From positions 1 through 19,301 of the forward strand of contig CAYMTN010000090.1 in the NCBI GenBank assembly GCA_964393335.1: 19,301 nucleotides of DNA. The letters are read 5' to 3'. Below are positions 1 through 6,640 of the stretch, in pieces. The notes under the pieces are model-generated. The model saw nothing but the letters and a program-made list of their open reading frames with translations. It made no database searches and was not told the DNA's origin. The stretch is from CAYMTN01 sp964393335 (GTDB lineage Bacteria > Chloroflexota > Anaerolineae > Aggregatilineales > Aggregatilineaceae). The position numbers and the translations under genes were made by a program. How positions within the stretch are numbered: position 1 is the stretch's first letter; each line of letters opens with the position of its first letter.

Positions 1-2
1 TG

Positions 3-137
3 CTGCCGATGGGCCTGTGCACGTTTAGTCTGCTCGCCCTGCTGGGAAACGAAGCCGTGATCGACCGGCTGAAAGCGTATGGCAGAGAACCCGATGCATC
101 AAACGCGCTGGACTGTGGCAGCGCGCATGGTCCATAA
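3..137 (+). CDS. C-terminal end of an unidentified protein (5' end outside window)
   Basis: An open frame runs from the window edge to a TAA at 135-137 and encodes about 44 residues beginning LPMGLCTFSLLALLG and ending CGSAHGP. The other two forward frames are closed by stops within this stretch, and a strong hairpin follows three bases after the stop, which supports a genuine gene end. I do not recognise the family from this fragment. The first part is hydrophobic and the rest is mixed helical sequence. Function is unassigned. Confidence 0.5.
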   Translation: MPMGLCTFSLLALLGNEAVIDRLKAYGREPDASNALDCGSAHGP

Positions 138-139
138 AT

Positions 140-172
140 AACACCGCCCGGGATGCTGTCCTGGGCGGTGTT
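140..172. terminator. Long hairpin terminator, probably shared by the flanking convergent genes
   Basis: AACACCGCCC (140-149) pairs with GGGCGGTGTT (163-172). The stem continues inward as GGGA/TCCT with one G-U pair, giving about 14 bp and a 5-nt loop at 154-158. It lies between a forward gene ending at 137 and the htrA-like gene ending at 202 on the reverse strand. The reverse-strand side is followed by a T-rich stretch (TTATTTAT), so the fit as an intrinsic terminator is better for the reverse-strand gene. Confidence 0.8.
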
Positions 173-201
173 CGGAAGATTATGGGTGCCCTGCCGGTGA
201 G

Positions 202-1326
202 TTAACCTGCCGGTTGGCTTGGACGCGGGGCCAGGGTCGCCTGAACCTGCATCGGGCTACCGTTGCGCAGAATGCTCAGCGTCACCGTGTCGCCCGGCCT
301 CGTCTGATCGTCCAGGTAGCTGATCAGATCGCTCATTTGCGTGACAGGCGTGCCGTTGATGGCCGTGATCACGTCACCATTGGTCGGCAGGGTACCAAAC
401 GGGGTATTCACCGTGCTGGACGCCGCTTCGAGACCCGCCTTGGAAGCAGGGCTGTTTGACGTAACGTCACTGACGATAACGCCTTGCGTATTGGTGTCCA
501 ATCCCATTGCTTTGCGTTCAGCAGGCATCAGAGTGCCACCCGCAATGCCGAGCCAGCTATGTTCAAACTTGCCGTCCTTGATCAGGTACGGTACGATGCG
601 GCGTACCGTGTTTGACGGGATCGCAAAGCCAACACCGGACGCACTGTCCGATCCGCTCAAGATCGCCGTATTGACGCCGAGAACATGTCCGTCATGGTCC
701 AGCAGCGGGCCCCCGCTGTTGCCAGGGTTGATGGCGGCATCGGTCTGGATCAATTCCGGAATGCTGAAGGAATTCGAGTTTTGCAGGCTGCGGTCCAGCG
801 CGCTCACAATGCCCGATGTCAGCGTAAACGCCTGATTGAACGGGCTGCCAATGGCAAATACCTGCTGCCCGACAAACACATTGCTCGAATCAGCGAAGGT
901 AACCGGCTGAAGACTTACCGCCGAGGGATCGACGTGAATCACCGCCAGGTCGGCCTCAGGATCGGTCCCAACCAGCGTGGCTTCGACAATTGTGCCGTCT
1001 ACAAACGTGACCTCAATATATGAGGCATTCCCGACAACATGGTTGTTGGTGACGATGTTGCCGGCAGTATCTACCACAAAGCCGGTGCCGGTGCCCTGCA
1101 TCGTCGCACCATCGGTTACCGACACATTCACAACCGACTGGGTCACGTTTTGATAGAGATCAGCGGTGCTGAGTTCTTCACTGTTCGGCTGGTATGGAGC
1201 CGCCGCTGGCAGCGGTGACAATCCGGAAGCGACACCGTCCTGGGCCTTGACTTCCCACACGCCTACTACTACACCTGCCAAGAGTATGACAGCTGCAAAG
1301 ATCGATAGAAACTTATACTTGCTCAT
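202..1326 (-). CDS. Membrane-anchored HtrA/DegP-type trypsin-like serine protease with PDZ domain
   Basis: The product is a serine endopeptidase of the S1C (HtrA/DegQ/DegS) family, acting outside the cytoplasmic membrane on misfolded or exported proteins. I chose the ATG at 1326 (MSKYKFLSIF), giving 374 residues, because AGGGAGAG lies just upstream; a start at 1374 would add an unlikely charged N-terminus before the membrane helix. Residues 5-24 form one hydrophobic anchor or uncleaved signal. The protease domain spans about 55-250 with a complete triad: His96 (TNNHVV), Asp126 (DLAVI) and Ser204 (GNSGGPL). One PDZ domain covers about 258-365, with GVIVSDV and the GDVITAINGTPV strand. A single PDZ domain and an N-terminal anchor give DegS-like architecture. 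It is divergent from the gene at 1535, and the hairpin at 140-172 follows its stop. Family assignment is certain; the physiological substrate is not known. Confidence 0.95.
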   Translation of the reverse strand: MSKYKFLSIFAAVILLAGVVVGVWEVKAQDGVASGLSPLPAAAPYQPNSEELSTADLYQNVTQSVVNVSVTDGATMQGTGTGFVVDTAGNIVTNNHVVGNASYIEVTFVDGTIVEATLVGTDPEADLAVIHVDPSAVSLQPVTFADSSNVFVGQQVFAIGSPFNQAFTLTSGIVSALDRSLQNSNSFSIPELIQTDAAINPGNSGGPLLDHDGHVLGVNTAILSGSDSASGVGFAIPSNTVRRIVPYLIKDGKFEHSWLGIAGGTLMPAERKAMGLDTNTQGVIVSDVTSNSPASKAGLEAASSTVNTPFGTLPTNGDVITAINGTPVTQMSDLISYLDDQTRPGDTVTLSILRNGSPMQVQATLAPRPSQPAG

Positions 1327-1439
1327 GTTTTCGCTCTCCCTTTTTCGAACATCTCCACCATAACACCGCAACATAGAATTTTCGTTGGAAAATGATGAGA
1401 ATACACTTAAAGATCCCCCAGAAACATATTAGACGGAGG

Positions 1440-1468
1440 TTGGCGCTGAATCTGACATACGGTATAAT
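1440..1468 (+). promoter_or_regulatory. Sigma-70-type promoter for the gene at 1535
   Basis: A -35 box TTGGCG (1440-1445) and a perfect -10 box TATAAT (1463-1468) are separated by 17 bp. Transcription would start near 1475, giving a leader of about 60 nt before the ATG at 1535. Confidence 0.75.
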
Positions 1469-1534
1469 CTTGGCGCTCTCATCCGGACTATTTCCGGCTA
1501 AAATCGAGCATAGTAAGATAGGTGATTATAGGGC

Positions 1535-2173
1535 ATGGACATTCTCTGGTATGGGCACAGTTGTTTTCGGATCAGTGATCGCGGGCAGGCGTCGGTGGTA
1601 ACCGATCCGTTTGATGACAGCCTGGGGTACGAGGTGCCGCATTTGAAGGCTGAAATCGTGACGGTCAGCCATAACGCGCCCGGCCATGCGAACCTGGCAG
1701 CCGTCAAAGGCTTCCAGCACGTCATAGAAGGGCCGGGCGAATATGAGATCGGTGGCGTGTTTATCATTGGCGTCACCACCTTCGACAAGACGCTTGAGAA
1801 TCCCCTACCCAACGTGGTCTACGTGCTGGATTTCAACGGCCTGACGGTGGCACACCTGGGCAACCTGGACCATGTGCCAAGCCAATCCATGATCGACGCC
1901 CTGGGGGCAATTGACGTGGCGCTGGTGCCGGTTGGCGGTGGCAGCGCGTTGTCGTCCGGCCAGGCGGCTGAAGTGATCAGCGTGTTGGAGCCGAGCATCG
2001 TCGTCCCCATGCACTTCCAGACAGATGTGCTCCGCCGGGTAGAGCTTGATCCGGTTGATCGCTTTTTGAAGGAAATGGGGATAAACTCGATCCAGGAGGA
2101 AACCAGCCTGCGCGTTACGGCAGGGGGATTGCCAGACCAAACACAAATCGTGCTGTTAGACTACCGGCATTAA
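1535..2173 (+). CDS. Metallo-beta-lactamase-fold protein of the UlaG/UPF0173-like type, with degenerate metal site
   Basis: This 212-residue protein has the compact MBL fold of the Lactamase_B_3/UlaG-like group: MDILWYGHSCFRI at the N-terminus, VVTDPF with Asp24, the motif-2 region at 41-53, HLGNLDH (107-113) and a late VPMHF with His160. The usual metal motif HxHxDH should fall at 46-51, but the sequence reads H-N-A-P-G-H, so the second His and the Asp are Ala48 and Gly50. His46, His51, Asp112/His113 and His160 remain. Hydrolase activity is therefore uncertain and the protein may bind one metal or have another role. The strong promoter at 1440-1468 precedes it, the Shine-Dalgarno sequence is weak, and a small hypothetical gene follows 29 nt downstream in the same orientation. 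The fold is well supported; the substrate is unknown. Confidence 0.85.
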   Translation: MDILWYGHSCFRISDRGQASVVTDPFDDSLGYEVPHLKAEIVTVSHNAPGHANLAAVKGFQHVIEGPGEYEIGGVFIIGVTTFDKTLENPLPNVVYVLDFNGLTVAHLGNLDHVPSQSMIDALGAIDVALVPVGGGSALSSGQAAEVISVLEPSIVVPMHFQTDVLRRVELDPVDRFLKEMGINSIQEETSLRVTAGGLPDQTQIVLLDYRH

Positions 2174-2202
2174 CCCGGCAGCCAACAAGGAACGAAATCG
2201 AT

Positions 2203-2502
2203 ATGATCAAACTTCTGCTGAGTTGGGATATCAAGCCAGGCAGGGACCAAGAGTATTTTGAGTTTATAGTACGCGAGTTTGCACCGGGCATCACGCGCCT
2301 GGGATTGAACCCAACCGAAGCATGGTTCGCAGTCTATGGAGACTGCCCGCAAATTTTGATGGAAGGTGTTGCCGACGATCTGACGACTATGCGCCACATT
2401 CTAGCCAGCGATGACTGGACTGCACTGCACGAGAAATTGATAACCTACGTGGACAACTACACACAAAAAATCGTGCGTGCTAATGCCGGATTTCAAATCT
2501 AG
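2203..2502 (+). CDS. Conserved-looking 99-residue hypothetical protein, possibly a ferredoxin-like dimeric alpha/beta barrel
   Basis: The start ATG at 2203 is preceded by AAGGAA at a normal distance. The sequence has no membrane segment, cysteine cluster or recognised catalytic motif. Its order suggests beta (IKLLLSWDI), a helix (DQEYFEFIVREFAPGI), beta strands (EAWFAVYG, QILMEGVAD), then a C-terminal helix (WTALHEKLITYVDNYTQKIV). That pattern resembles small dimeric alpha/beta-barrel (NIPSNAP/EthD-like) proteins, but this is a structural guess and not a family match. It probably shares a transcript with the MBL-fold gene, which ends 29 nt upstream, and the hairpin at 2525-2552 closes the unit. 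Confidence 0.7.
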   Translation: MIKLLLSWDIKPGRDQEYFEFIVREFAPGITRLGLNPTEAWFAVYGDCPQILMEGVADDLTTMRHILASDDWTALHEKLITYVDNYTQKIVRANAGFQI

Positions 2503-2524
2503 CCCCCACACGTTTTACAACAAA

Positions 2525-2552
2525 AAAGACGGCTCCCGGTGGAACCGTCTTT
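2525..2552. terminator. Bidirectional intrinsic terminator between convergent genes
   Basis: AAAGACGG (2525-2532) pairs with CCGTCTTT (2545-2552), and an inner TCC/GGA adds three pairs around a CGGT loop. An A-run on the left becomes TTTTTT on the reverse strand and TTT follows on the forward strand. It serves the gene ending at 2502 and the fmdB-like gene ending at 2598. Confidence 0.85.
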
Positions 2553-2597
2553 CGGTTTATACGCGTCATCGACTGCCACGCACGCTGGCAGCAGCCG

Positions 2598-2957
2598 TCA
2601 ATCTGAGCCTTTTTCCGCCATGCTCGAATCCGTCGAGGCATCCTTTGAAGCACCTGACGACGCGTCTGACGACGCATCTGCCGACGGAGACGAACCGGCG
2701 TGCGCGTCAGACTTCTCCGCCTTACCATTCGCGGAATCGGCTTCTTTGTCCTTTTTCGGCGGTACAGCCAGGTTACTCTGCCCCCGGCTATCTTTGGCGT
2801 ACCAACCGCCACCTTTGAATACAATGCCAACGGGCTGGGGAACACGGTGCGTATGGCCGCCACACTCAGGGCACTCCGTGATGGGGTCGTCTGAGAATTT
2901 CTGCCGCGCATCAAAGCGCACGCCACATTCAGCGCACTCGTAGGTATAGATTGGCAT
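2598..2957 (-). CDS. FmdB-family zinc-ribbon protein with long Ser/Ala/Asp-rich tail
   Basis: The N-terminus MPIYTYECAECG, then CPECGG with a following hydrophobic stretch, is the CxxC...CxxC zinc ribbon of the FmdB regulatory-protein family; GGGWYAKDS is also typical. These small proteins are widespread and their exact role is poorly defined. I chose the ATG at 2957 (119 residues), which has AGGTGAG immediately upstream. A GTG at 2966 is possible but sits inside that Shine-Dalgarno sequence. The ribbon ends near residue 50. From about 65 to the end the chain is a low-complexity tail rich in Ser, Ala, Asp and Lys with no predicted fold. A strong promoter lies at 2992-3020 and a terminator at 2525-2552, so this looks like a monocistronic gene. 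Confidence 0.88.
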   Translation of the reverse strand: MPIYTYECAECGVRFDARQKFSDDPITECPECGGHTHRVPQPVGIVFKGGGWYAKDSRGQSNLAVPPKKDKEADSANGKAEKSDAHAGSSPSADASSDASSGASKDASTDSSMAEKGSD

Positions 2958-2991
2958 CAAACTCACCTCGATTTACTAATCCCAACCTCGA

Positions 2992-3020
2992 AGTATACTT
3001 GATTTTAGCACGGTCTTCAA
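2992..3020 (-). promoter_or_regulatory. Sigma-70-type promoter for the fmdB-like gene
   Basis: On the reverse strand TTGAAG (3020-3015) and TATACT (2997-2992) are separated by exactly 17 bp, giving a leader of roughly 30 nt before the ATG at 2957. Confidence 0.75.
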
Positions 3021-3028
3021 GCTATTTT
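2999..3028 (+). promoter_or_regulatory. Possible promoter for xylulokinase
   Basis: TTGATT (2999-3004) and TATTTT (3023-3028) are 18 bp apart in an AT-rich stretch overlapping the divergent fmdB promoter. The hexamers are weaker than those of the other promoters in the window, so this assignment is tentative. Confidence 0.35.
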
Positions 3029-3091
3029 TATTTTATTCGCGCATGATTTTGGGAAAAAGTACGCACAGGATGGAACAAAGGGGGGAATCAG

Positions 3092-4591
3092 ATGCGCCTC
3101 ACGGATCGCACCGACGTAATACTGGGCATCGACGTTGGCACGCAGAGCAGCAAATGTGTCGTGCTGGACGCCAACGGCGACCTGCGCGGAGTCGGCCAGG
3201 AAGGCTACGGCATTCTGACGCCGCGTCCACACTGGGCCGAACAGGACCCGCAGGCATGGTGGGAAGCAGCCATTGGGGCTGTACGGGAAGCGCTGCGGCA
3301 GGCAGGAGTCTCACCGGCGCGCGTGCAGGGCATCGGCCTGGCCGGGCAGATGCACGGCGTCGTGCTGTTGGGTTACAACCTGGAGCCGGTCCGCCCGGCG
3401 ATCATCTGGATGGACCGCCGCAGCGCGAATCTATGCGAAACGATTCTGGGACGCGTCCCGCCGGAGGTCGTCGTCAAGGTAGCCGGAAACCGGCTCTCAC
3501 CAGGATTCGCCGCCGCCAGTTTGGCCTGGCTGCGCGAGGTCGAACCCCACACGCTTGAGCGGACACGCGTCGTCGTCCAGCCTAAAGATTACCTCGCCCT
3601 GCGCCTGACCGGGGAGATCAGCAGCGAACCAAGCGATGCCTCGGCCACCTGGCTGTATGACATCGGGCAGCGCCAGTGGTCAGAGACACTGGCGAACGCG
3701 TGCGGCATATCCCCTGACAAACTCCCCCCGCTGTCCGAATCCGCAGCCGTGATCGGCAAACTGCGCCCGGACCCGGCGTTTGCCCTGGGGCTGCGGGCGG
3801 ATATCCCGGTCGTGGCGGGCGCGAGCGACCAGGCGGCGCTGTTGCTCGGCGCGGGTGTTATCGAAGCCGGGCGCGGTTCCATCACGCTCGGCACGGGCGG
3901 GCAAATGACGATTGTCTCCAACCGCCCGATGATCGACCCCAAGCTGCGCTTGAATACTTTTTGCCATGCCGTGCCAGATCGCTGGTATACGATGGGCGCG
4001 ATCCTGAACGGCGGGAACGCGCTGCGTTGGTGGCGCTGCGTCGTCGATGACGAGCAGTCCTATTCCTACGCCGATCTGTTGGCAGAAGCCGAACAGGTTC
4101 CCGCCGGGGCCGAAGGGCTGATCTTCCTGCCCTACCTGGAAGGAGAACGCACGCCATACATGGACCCCAGTGCGACGGGTGCGCTGATCGGATTGACGAC
4201 ACGGCACAGCCGGGCGCACATCACGCGCGCGGTGCTCGAAGGCGTGGCGTATGCGTTTCGTGACTGCCTGCTGACGCTGCGCGATACTGGCCCGATTCCC
4301 GATCATTTTTTGATTGGCGGAGGCGGTTCACAGGGCGTCCTCTGGCGTCAGATTCTGGCAAGTGTGTTGGGTGTTTCGCTGCAGACCGTCGAAGGCCGGG
4401 AGCATACCGCGGTGGGCGCGGCGATGCTGGCCGGTTTGGGCACGCACGTATTCAACGAACTGGCAGAAGCCGTCGCGCACAGTGTCCGCTACGGCCCGAC
4501 CGAAATGCCCAATCCTGCTCAGAAGGTGATATACGACAACGGGTATGCGCGGTTCCGGGCCTATTACCCGGCGCTGCGTGCCGTACAATAG
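3092..4591 (+). CDS. xylB: Xylulokinase (FGGY carbohydrate kinase)
   Basis: The enzyme phosphorylates D-xylulose with ATP to xylulose 5-phosphate, feeding the pentose phosphate pathway in the cytoplasm. Its 499 residues match the family length. Domain I begins with the ATP-binding GIDVGTQSSK (Asp14), followed by GQMHG (85-89), the substrate-binding MHG typical of xylulokinases, and WMDRRS. Domain II has GASDQAALLLGAG with the catalytic-base Asp246, GTGGQ (267-271), the loop LPYLEGERTPYMDP, and late GGGGSQGVLWRQ followed by EHTAVGAAMLAGLG. A strong AAAGGGGGG Shine-Dalgarno sequence precedes the ATG. No xylose isomerase, transporter or regulator lies nearby, so it stands alone here. A related FGGY sugar kinase cannot be fully excluded, but the MHG motif favours xylulokinase. 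Confidence 0.93.
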   Translation: MRLTDRTDVILGIDVGTQSSKCVVLDANGDLRGVGQEGYGILTPRPHWAEQDPQAWWEAAIGAVREALRQAGVSPARVQGIGLAGQMHGVVLLGYNLEPVRPAIIWMDRRSANLCETILGRVPPEVVVKVAGNRLSPGFAAASLAWLREVEPHTLERTRVVVQPKDYLALRLTGEISSEPSDASATWLYDIGQRQWSETLANACGISPDKLPPLSESAAVIGKLRPDPAFALGLRADIPVVAGASDQAALLLGAGVIEAGRGSITLGTGGQMTIVSNRPMIDPKLRLNTFCHAVPDRWYTMGAILNGGNALRWWRCVVDDEQSYSYADLLAEAEQVPAGAEGLIFLPYLEGERTPYMDPSATGALIGLTTRHSRAHITRAVLEGVAYAFRDCLLTLRDTGPIPDHFLIGGGGSQGVLWRQILASVLGVSLQTVEGREHTAVGAAMLAGLGTHVFNELAEAVAHSVRYGPTEMPNPAQKVIYDNGYARFRAYYPALRAVQ

Positions 4592-4597
4592 ACCCGC

Positions 4598-5785
4598 CTA
4601 TGGCAGACGCGAACGCCGCACCTGCCACGCGCCCCACCCGATCCCGGCGGCAATCAGCAGGGCCACCAGCCGCACCGCCACGCGGGCGAGATTCGTATCG
4701 GCTACCAGCACCGCCAGTACGGCCAATCCGATCAGCCCGACCAGGTAAATCAGCAGCCGTTCGCGCTCGCCGTGCAGCAGGCTGACCCGCGTCTGCATCA
4801 CCTGCATCACGAGATCGGCCTGGCGCAGCGCTGACTCGACGTACTGCACGTCGGCTTCGATGCGTGTCTGCATTGTCTCCAAATTCGCGGTCTGTGCTTG
4901 CCATACCGTCGGCGCAGCATCCCACAAGCCGTTTTGCATCAGCGCCGCACGGTACCCGGCGATCAAGGTCCGCAGGTCCTGCGCAGCAGCGCGTGTCGCG
5001 CTCAGATCGGCCAACATGTCGCGGTAAGCCACTTCAAGCACATCCAGCTCAGCGTGCAGGGGAGCCAGCGACTGCAACCGCCCCGCTCCCGGCGCGGCAT
5101 GCCATTCCTGTGCCGCCTGTTGTTGGTGACGCGTGACATTCGAGGCGTGATCTTCATACGCGTCCAGCCGGTGACGTGCTTGCACGGCATACCAATCGAT
5201 CTGCGCCGCTACCGTCCCTAAAAATGAGTTAGCGCGGTTTTCTGTACGTGCGTCGGGATAGACGAGCAGATGTGCAGCATCGCCTTGCCCCAAACACAAC
5301 ACGCCAAACGGTGTTTTCACCGGCTGCAACCGCTCGTGTTCAAGGTCTTCCGGCGGGCGCGGTGCGACAGCACACCAATAACGTGCCGTATGCAACCAGG
5401 ACGGCGTAACAGGCAGCTCGCCCAGGGCTGCATCCAGCATCGGCCAGACGACTTGATCGTGCTCACCCGCACGCGCGATGATCACGCGCAGCAGCAGCAT
5501 GTTACGCAAGACATACGCGCCCAGCAGGGCCGACGCATTGGTGCGCCCTTCCAACTCGCCGCTTTGCATCAACGGCTGAATGTGCAGCGGCGGCTCATGT
5601 TCCCACAAGGGGATCGGTGGCAAGGCTGGCTCAGGTATGGCCAGCCAACCGGCCAGCGACTGCAACCGGTGACGCGCGTCCGCGACAAACGATTCATGGC
5701 GTTCAAGGCGACGCGCCAAACTGTCGCCGGGCGCTTCACGCAGGTAAAAATATGTCGCATGAACCAGCGGTTCTCGAATATTCAT
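4598..5785 (-). CDS. Coiled-coil protein with two C-terminal transmembrane helices, unknown function
   Basis: The 395-residue protein has a soluble N-terminal part (about 1-190, mixed alpha/beta with WYCAV- and VLCLG-type strands), a long helical region (about 190-340, rich in Ala, Gln, Arg and Leu), then two closely spaced hydrophobic helices (about 345-361 and 367-388) and a basic end RRSRLP. There is no signal peptide, so the bulk should be cytoplasmic and tethered at the C-terminus. The layout resembles both CorA-like channels (but there is no GMN motif) and the CATRA-type proteins described in conflict systems. Neither match is demonstrable from sequence alone. The Shine-Dalgarno sequence is weak (GCGGGG). 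It follows the YceI-like gene by 128 nt on the same strand and ends six bases from xylB, tail to tail. I do not recognise a specific family. Confidence 0.75.
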   Translation of the reverse strand: MNIREPLVHATYFYLREAPGDSLARRLERHESFVADARHRLQSLAGWLAIPEPALPPIPLWEHEPPLHIQPLMQSGELEGRTNASALLGAYVLRNMLLLRVIIARAGEHDQVVWPMLDAALGELPVTPSWLHTARYWCAVAPRPPEDLEHERLQPVKTPFGVLCLGQGDAAHLLVYPDARTENRANSFLGTVAAQIDWYAVQARHRLDAYEDHASNVTRHQQQAAQEWHAAPGAGRLQSLAPLHAELDVLEVAYRDMLADLSATRAAAQDLRTLIAGYRAALMQNGLWDAAPTVWQAQTANLETMQTRIEADVQYVESALRQADLVMQVMQTRVSLLHGERERLLIYLVGLIGLAVLAVLVADTNLARVAVRLVALLIAAGIGWGAWQVRRSRLP

Positions 5786-5913
5786 TCAGGTACCCCGCTT
5801 GATTTTGGCTGCCCATATCCAGAACTGGCACGCCATCCGGCACCCCTATAGCGCCGGTCAGCGTGATCACGTGTCACCACATCCGGCCATCCGTATGCAT
5901 TCCGGCTGGCGGA

Positions 5914-6588
5914 TTAGGGCGTGCCGTTTTCAATACCCTGAACCTCATACGCCTGCAATCGCGCCGTAAGCTGGATCGTAGTGCTGCCCATGAACGACGG
6001 GAACTCCACCCCATGATTCGCCAGATCAAGGTCAGAGGTCGCGGTGGCCTTCATGTCATGTCCGACCAACTGAGCCGTGATCGCCATCGCGTGCACATGC
6101 GACACGTTATGCACTTCCAGTTCACCATCCAACAAAAACTCGATTTGTTCTTCCGTGACCGGCACCAAGTCCCGCGAGGATGCCACGTAAAAAGCCAGCG
6201 GATAATCCCCGGTCGCCATTGCCCCGCGCAGCACCCGGTCAACTGCCGGTTGGCCGGTATCGACATGATCGACATCAATGTTCAGCCGCACCAGGACGCG
6301 CAGCTCATCCCCGACTGGTTCGAGTGTAATGGTACCCGCGTCAACCGGAAACACGCCCGACAATTCGATTCCGCGCACCTTGGTGACAAAATTGACCTGT
6401 GATTCGCCGGGCGATACGTCGAACACGCGCGCCGTTTGCGCGGCGATGGTCGGCGTAACCAGATCGGTGGACGTATCACCCTTGTCCCCCGGATCAAGCC
6501 AATGCGAAAAAGCTGCCCACGCCGCCGCGAATCCAAACAAAACCAACACCGCGAATCCAAGAATCAGGCGCCGTCGTGAGAGACCCAT
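5914..6588 (-). CDS. Membrane-anchored YceI-like domain protein
   Basis: I chose the ATG at 6588 (MGLSRRRLILGF, 224 residues) because AAGGAAAGGA lies about 10 nt upstream; the GTG at 6609 would sit before that Shine-Dalgarno sequence. Residues about 6-28 are an N-terminal membrane helix after an arginine cluster. The rest fits the YceI lipocalin-like fold: FDVSPGESQVNFVTKVRGIELSGVFP is the typical first strand pair, then TITLEPVG, a DVDHVDTG segment, and SYPLAFY-like GDYPLAFYV, followed by DGELEVHNVSHVHAMAITAQL. YceI proteins bind isoprenoid or other lipophilic ligands outside the cytoplasm. The ligand here is unknown. It lies 52 nt after the Ig-like repeat gene in the same direction, probably one operon. 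Confidence 0.85.
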   Translation of the reverse strand: MGLSRRRLILGFAVLVLFGFAAAWAAFSHWLDPGDKGDTSTDLVTPTIAAQTARVFDVSPGESQVNFVTKVRGIELSGVFPVDAGTITLEPVGDELRVLVRLNIDVDHVDTGQPAVDRVLRGAMATGDYPLAFYVASSRDLVPVTEEQIEFLLDGELEVHNVSHVHAMAITAQLVGHDMKATATSDLDLANHGVEFPSFMGSTTIQLTARLQAYEVQGIENGTP

Positions 6589-6640
6589 GCCGGAATCCTT
6601 TCCTTGCACCTATTCACCTATCAAGGTCATTTGAAGGCTT

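Noticed and set aside
2480..2926. Arg-rich reverse-strand frame
   Set aside because: It is a shifted reading of the fmdB-like gene's low-complexity tail and crosses the terminator at 2525-2552.
3680..4306. Reverse-strand frame inside xylulokinase
   Set aside because: It is fully covered by a well-conserved kinase and has no homologous motifs of its own.
5863..6402. Forward frame over the YceI-like gene
   Set aside because: It is antisense to a gene with clear domain motifs and has no ribosome site or domain of its own.
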